Assembly (NCBI GenBank): GCA_946222055.1
Contig: CAMIEW010000053.1
Span: forward strand, 1-6,496
Direction: 5' to 3'
DNA: 6,496 nucleotides
Origin: an uncultured Porphyromonas sp.
GTDB lineage: Bacteria; Bacteroidota; Bacteroidia; Bacteroidales; Porphyromonadaceae
Shown: piece after piece, positions 5,559 to 6,496 of the stretch
How positions within the stretch are numbered: position 1 is the first letter of the stretch
Layout: the number at the start of each line of letters is the position of its first letter
Made by a program: the position numbers and the translations under genes
The notes under the pieces: model-generated
Seen by the model: the letters and a program-made list of their open reading frames with translations, nothing else
The model's database searches: none
Told to the model about the DNA's origin: nothing

Positions 5559-6496
5559 ATGATCGAGAAGCCATTGGTAAAGTTCTTTGAGGAAGCGTTC
5601 CGCAAGCACTGGATCCGCCCCGCGCTCTGCAACTACGACTCCGGTACCATCTACAGCTACGCCGACGTGGCGCGCGGGGTGGCAAAGGTCCATCTCCTCC
5701 TCGAGGCCTCCGGCGTGACGAAGGGGGATCATGTGGCGCTGCTGGGCGAGGATAGTGCAGAGTGGTGTATCGTCTGGCTCGGGGTGATCACCTATGGTGC
5801 CGTACTGGTACCGATCCTGCCCGCCTTTACTCCCGAGGATACGATGCACCTCGTGGAGCACTCCGACTCTGTGGTGATCTTCGTCGGCCCGGAGCATATC
5901 TCCTCACTGGATCCTAAGAAACTGAAGGCGATCCGAGCCACCTACCGGATCGATACGCTGGTCCCGCTCCCCGACTACACGTCGGTCAAGGAGTGCCGTA
6001 CCCTCGATGCCGACCGGCTGATGACCGAGCGCTACCCGGGCGGCTTCCGGAGGAGCGATGTGGTCTATGATAAGGTGTCCAACAGCGACTTCGTCCTCCT
6101 CAGCTATACCTCCGGCACCTCCGGCTTCAGCAAGGGGGTGATGCTCACGGCAAATAATCTGGCTGCAAATATCAATCTCACTCATACGAGGAACGTCTTC
6201 CGTCCCGGACAGCAGATGCTCAGCTTCCTGCCGCTGGCGCATGCGTATGCGCTGATGTTTGACTTCCTATCCCCGATCACCAGTGGCGCCCAGATCTACA
6301 TCCTCCGCTACAAGCCCACCCCGTCGATCCTGATCAAGGCACTGCAGGAGGTGCGCCCTCAGGTGATCCTCTCCGTGCCGCTCGTCCTGGAGAAGATCTA
6401 CAAGAACATCATCCTCAAGAAGATCAACGCCTACTCCCACGCTGTCAAGACGATCATCGGTATCCCGGTACTCAATCTCCTGGTCTACAAGCGCAT
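5559..6496 (+). CDS. AMP-forming long-chain fatty-acid-CoA ligase, truncated at the right edge
   Basis: Enzymes of this family activate fatty acids with ATP to acyl-AMP and then transfer them to CoA, at the inner membrane face or in the cytoplasm. The frame is open from the ATG at 5559 to the window end (312 codons, no stop), about half of a typical long-chain enzyme of 550-650 residues. The N-terminal adenylation fold is recognisable from the GVTKGDHVALLGEDSAEW segment (about residues 52-69) and the phosphate-binding A3 motif YTSGTSGFSKGV (183-194). LPLAHAYAL (224-232) and SVPLVLEKIYKNI (272-284) follow, both typical of bacterial long-chain acyl-CoA synthetases. The A3 motif has SGFSKG where TTGxPKG is commonest. 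A purine-rich AGAGAAGAGATAAGAG precedes the ATG. The A5-A10 motifs lie outside the window, so chain length preference and even acyl-CoA versus other adenylation chemistry remain inferred. Confidence 0.9.
   Translation, partial: MIEKPLVKFFEEAFRKHWIRPALCNYDSGTIYSYADVARGVAKVHLLLEASGVTKGDHVALLGEDSAEWCIVWLGVITYGAVLVPILPAFTPEDTMHLVEHSDSVVIFVGPEHISSLDPKKLKAIRATYRIDTLVPLPDYTSVKECRTLDADRLMTERYPGGFRRSDVVYDKVSNSDFVLLSYTSGTSGFSKGVMLTANNLAANINLTHTRNVFRPGQQMLSFLPLAHAYALMFDFLSPITSGAQIYILRYKPTPSILIKALQEVRPQVILSVPLVLEKIYKNIILKKINAYSHAVKTIIGIPVLNLLVYKR

Noticed and set aside
5429..6242. Minus-strand reading frames opposite the acyl-CoA synthetase
   Set aside because: The plus strand encodes a continuous adenylation domain with the A3 motif; the opposite frames are a by-product of GC-rich codon use.

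Overview
The window looks like a chromosomal stretch of a GC-rich member of the Bacteroidota, most likely near Porphyromonas. The reasons are the gene content (sigma-54, gcvH, purE, a TonB-dependent receptor), exact matches to the phylum's -7 promoter element TAnnTTTG in front of four transcription units, and the lack of strong Shine-Dalgarno sequences. The genus is an inference; only the phylum-level signals are read from the sequence.

Layout. Positions 1-1317 hold the 3' part of rpoN (sigma-54), which runs in from beyond the left edge. A promoter overlaps the rpoN stop codon and serves gcvH (1361-1738). A strong hairpin-plus-T8 terminator follows, then purE (1837-2358). purE ends at a hairpin (2381-2420) that also works in the opposite direction, as the end of a predicted minus-strand structured non-coding RNA of about 270 nt (about 2646 down to 2377). 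That RNA has its own TTG-N20-TACCTTTG promoter. Nothing is recognised at 2684-2764. A terminator at 2765-2803 ends a minus-strand gene for a 790-residue outer-membrane TonB-dependent receptor (2826-5198). After a 360-bp divergent intergenic region, an AMP-forming long-chain acyl-CoA synthetase gene starts at 5559 and runs off the right edge.

The left half is housekeeping: transcription, glycine cleavage and purine synthesis. The two most unusual elements are non-coding. One is the predicted ncRNA between purE and the receptor. The other is an array of four 18-bp palindromes at an exact 22-bp period (5343-5426), with an extra half-site on its left, between the divergent receptor and acyl-CoA synthetase genes. 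The array looks like a multi-dimer operator and is followed by a second, concentric dyad just upstream of the acyl-CoA synthetase promoter. If one regulator binds the array, it could couple outer-membrane uptake to acyl-CoA activation; that link is inference.
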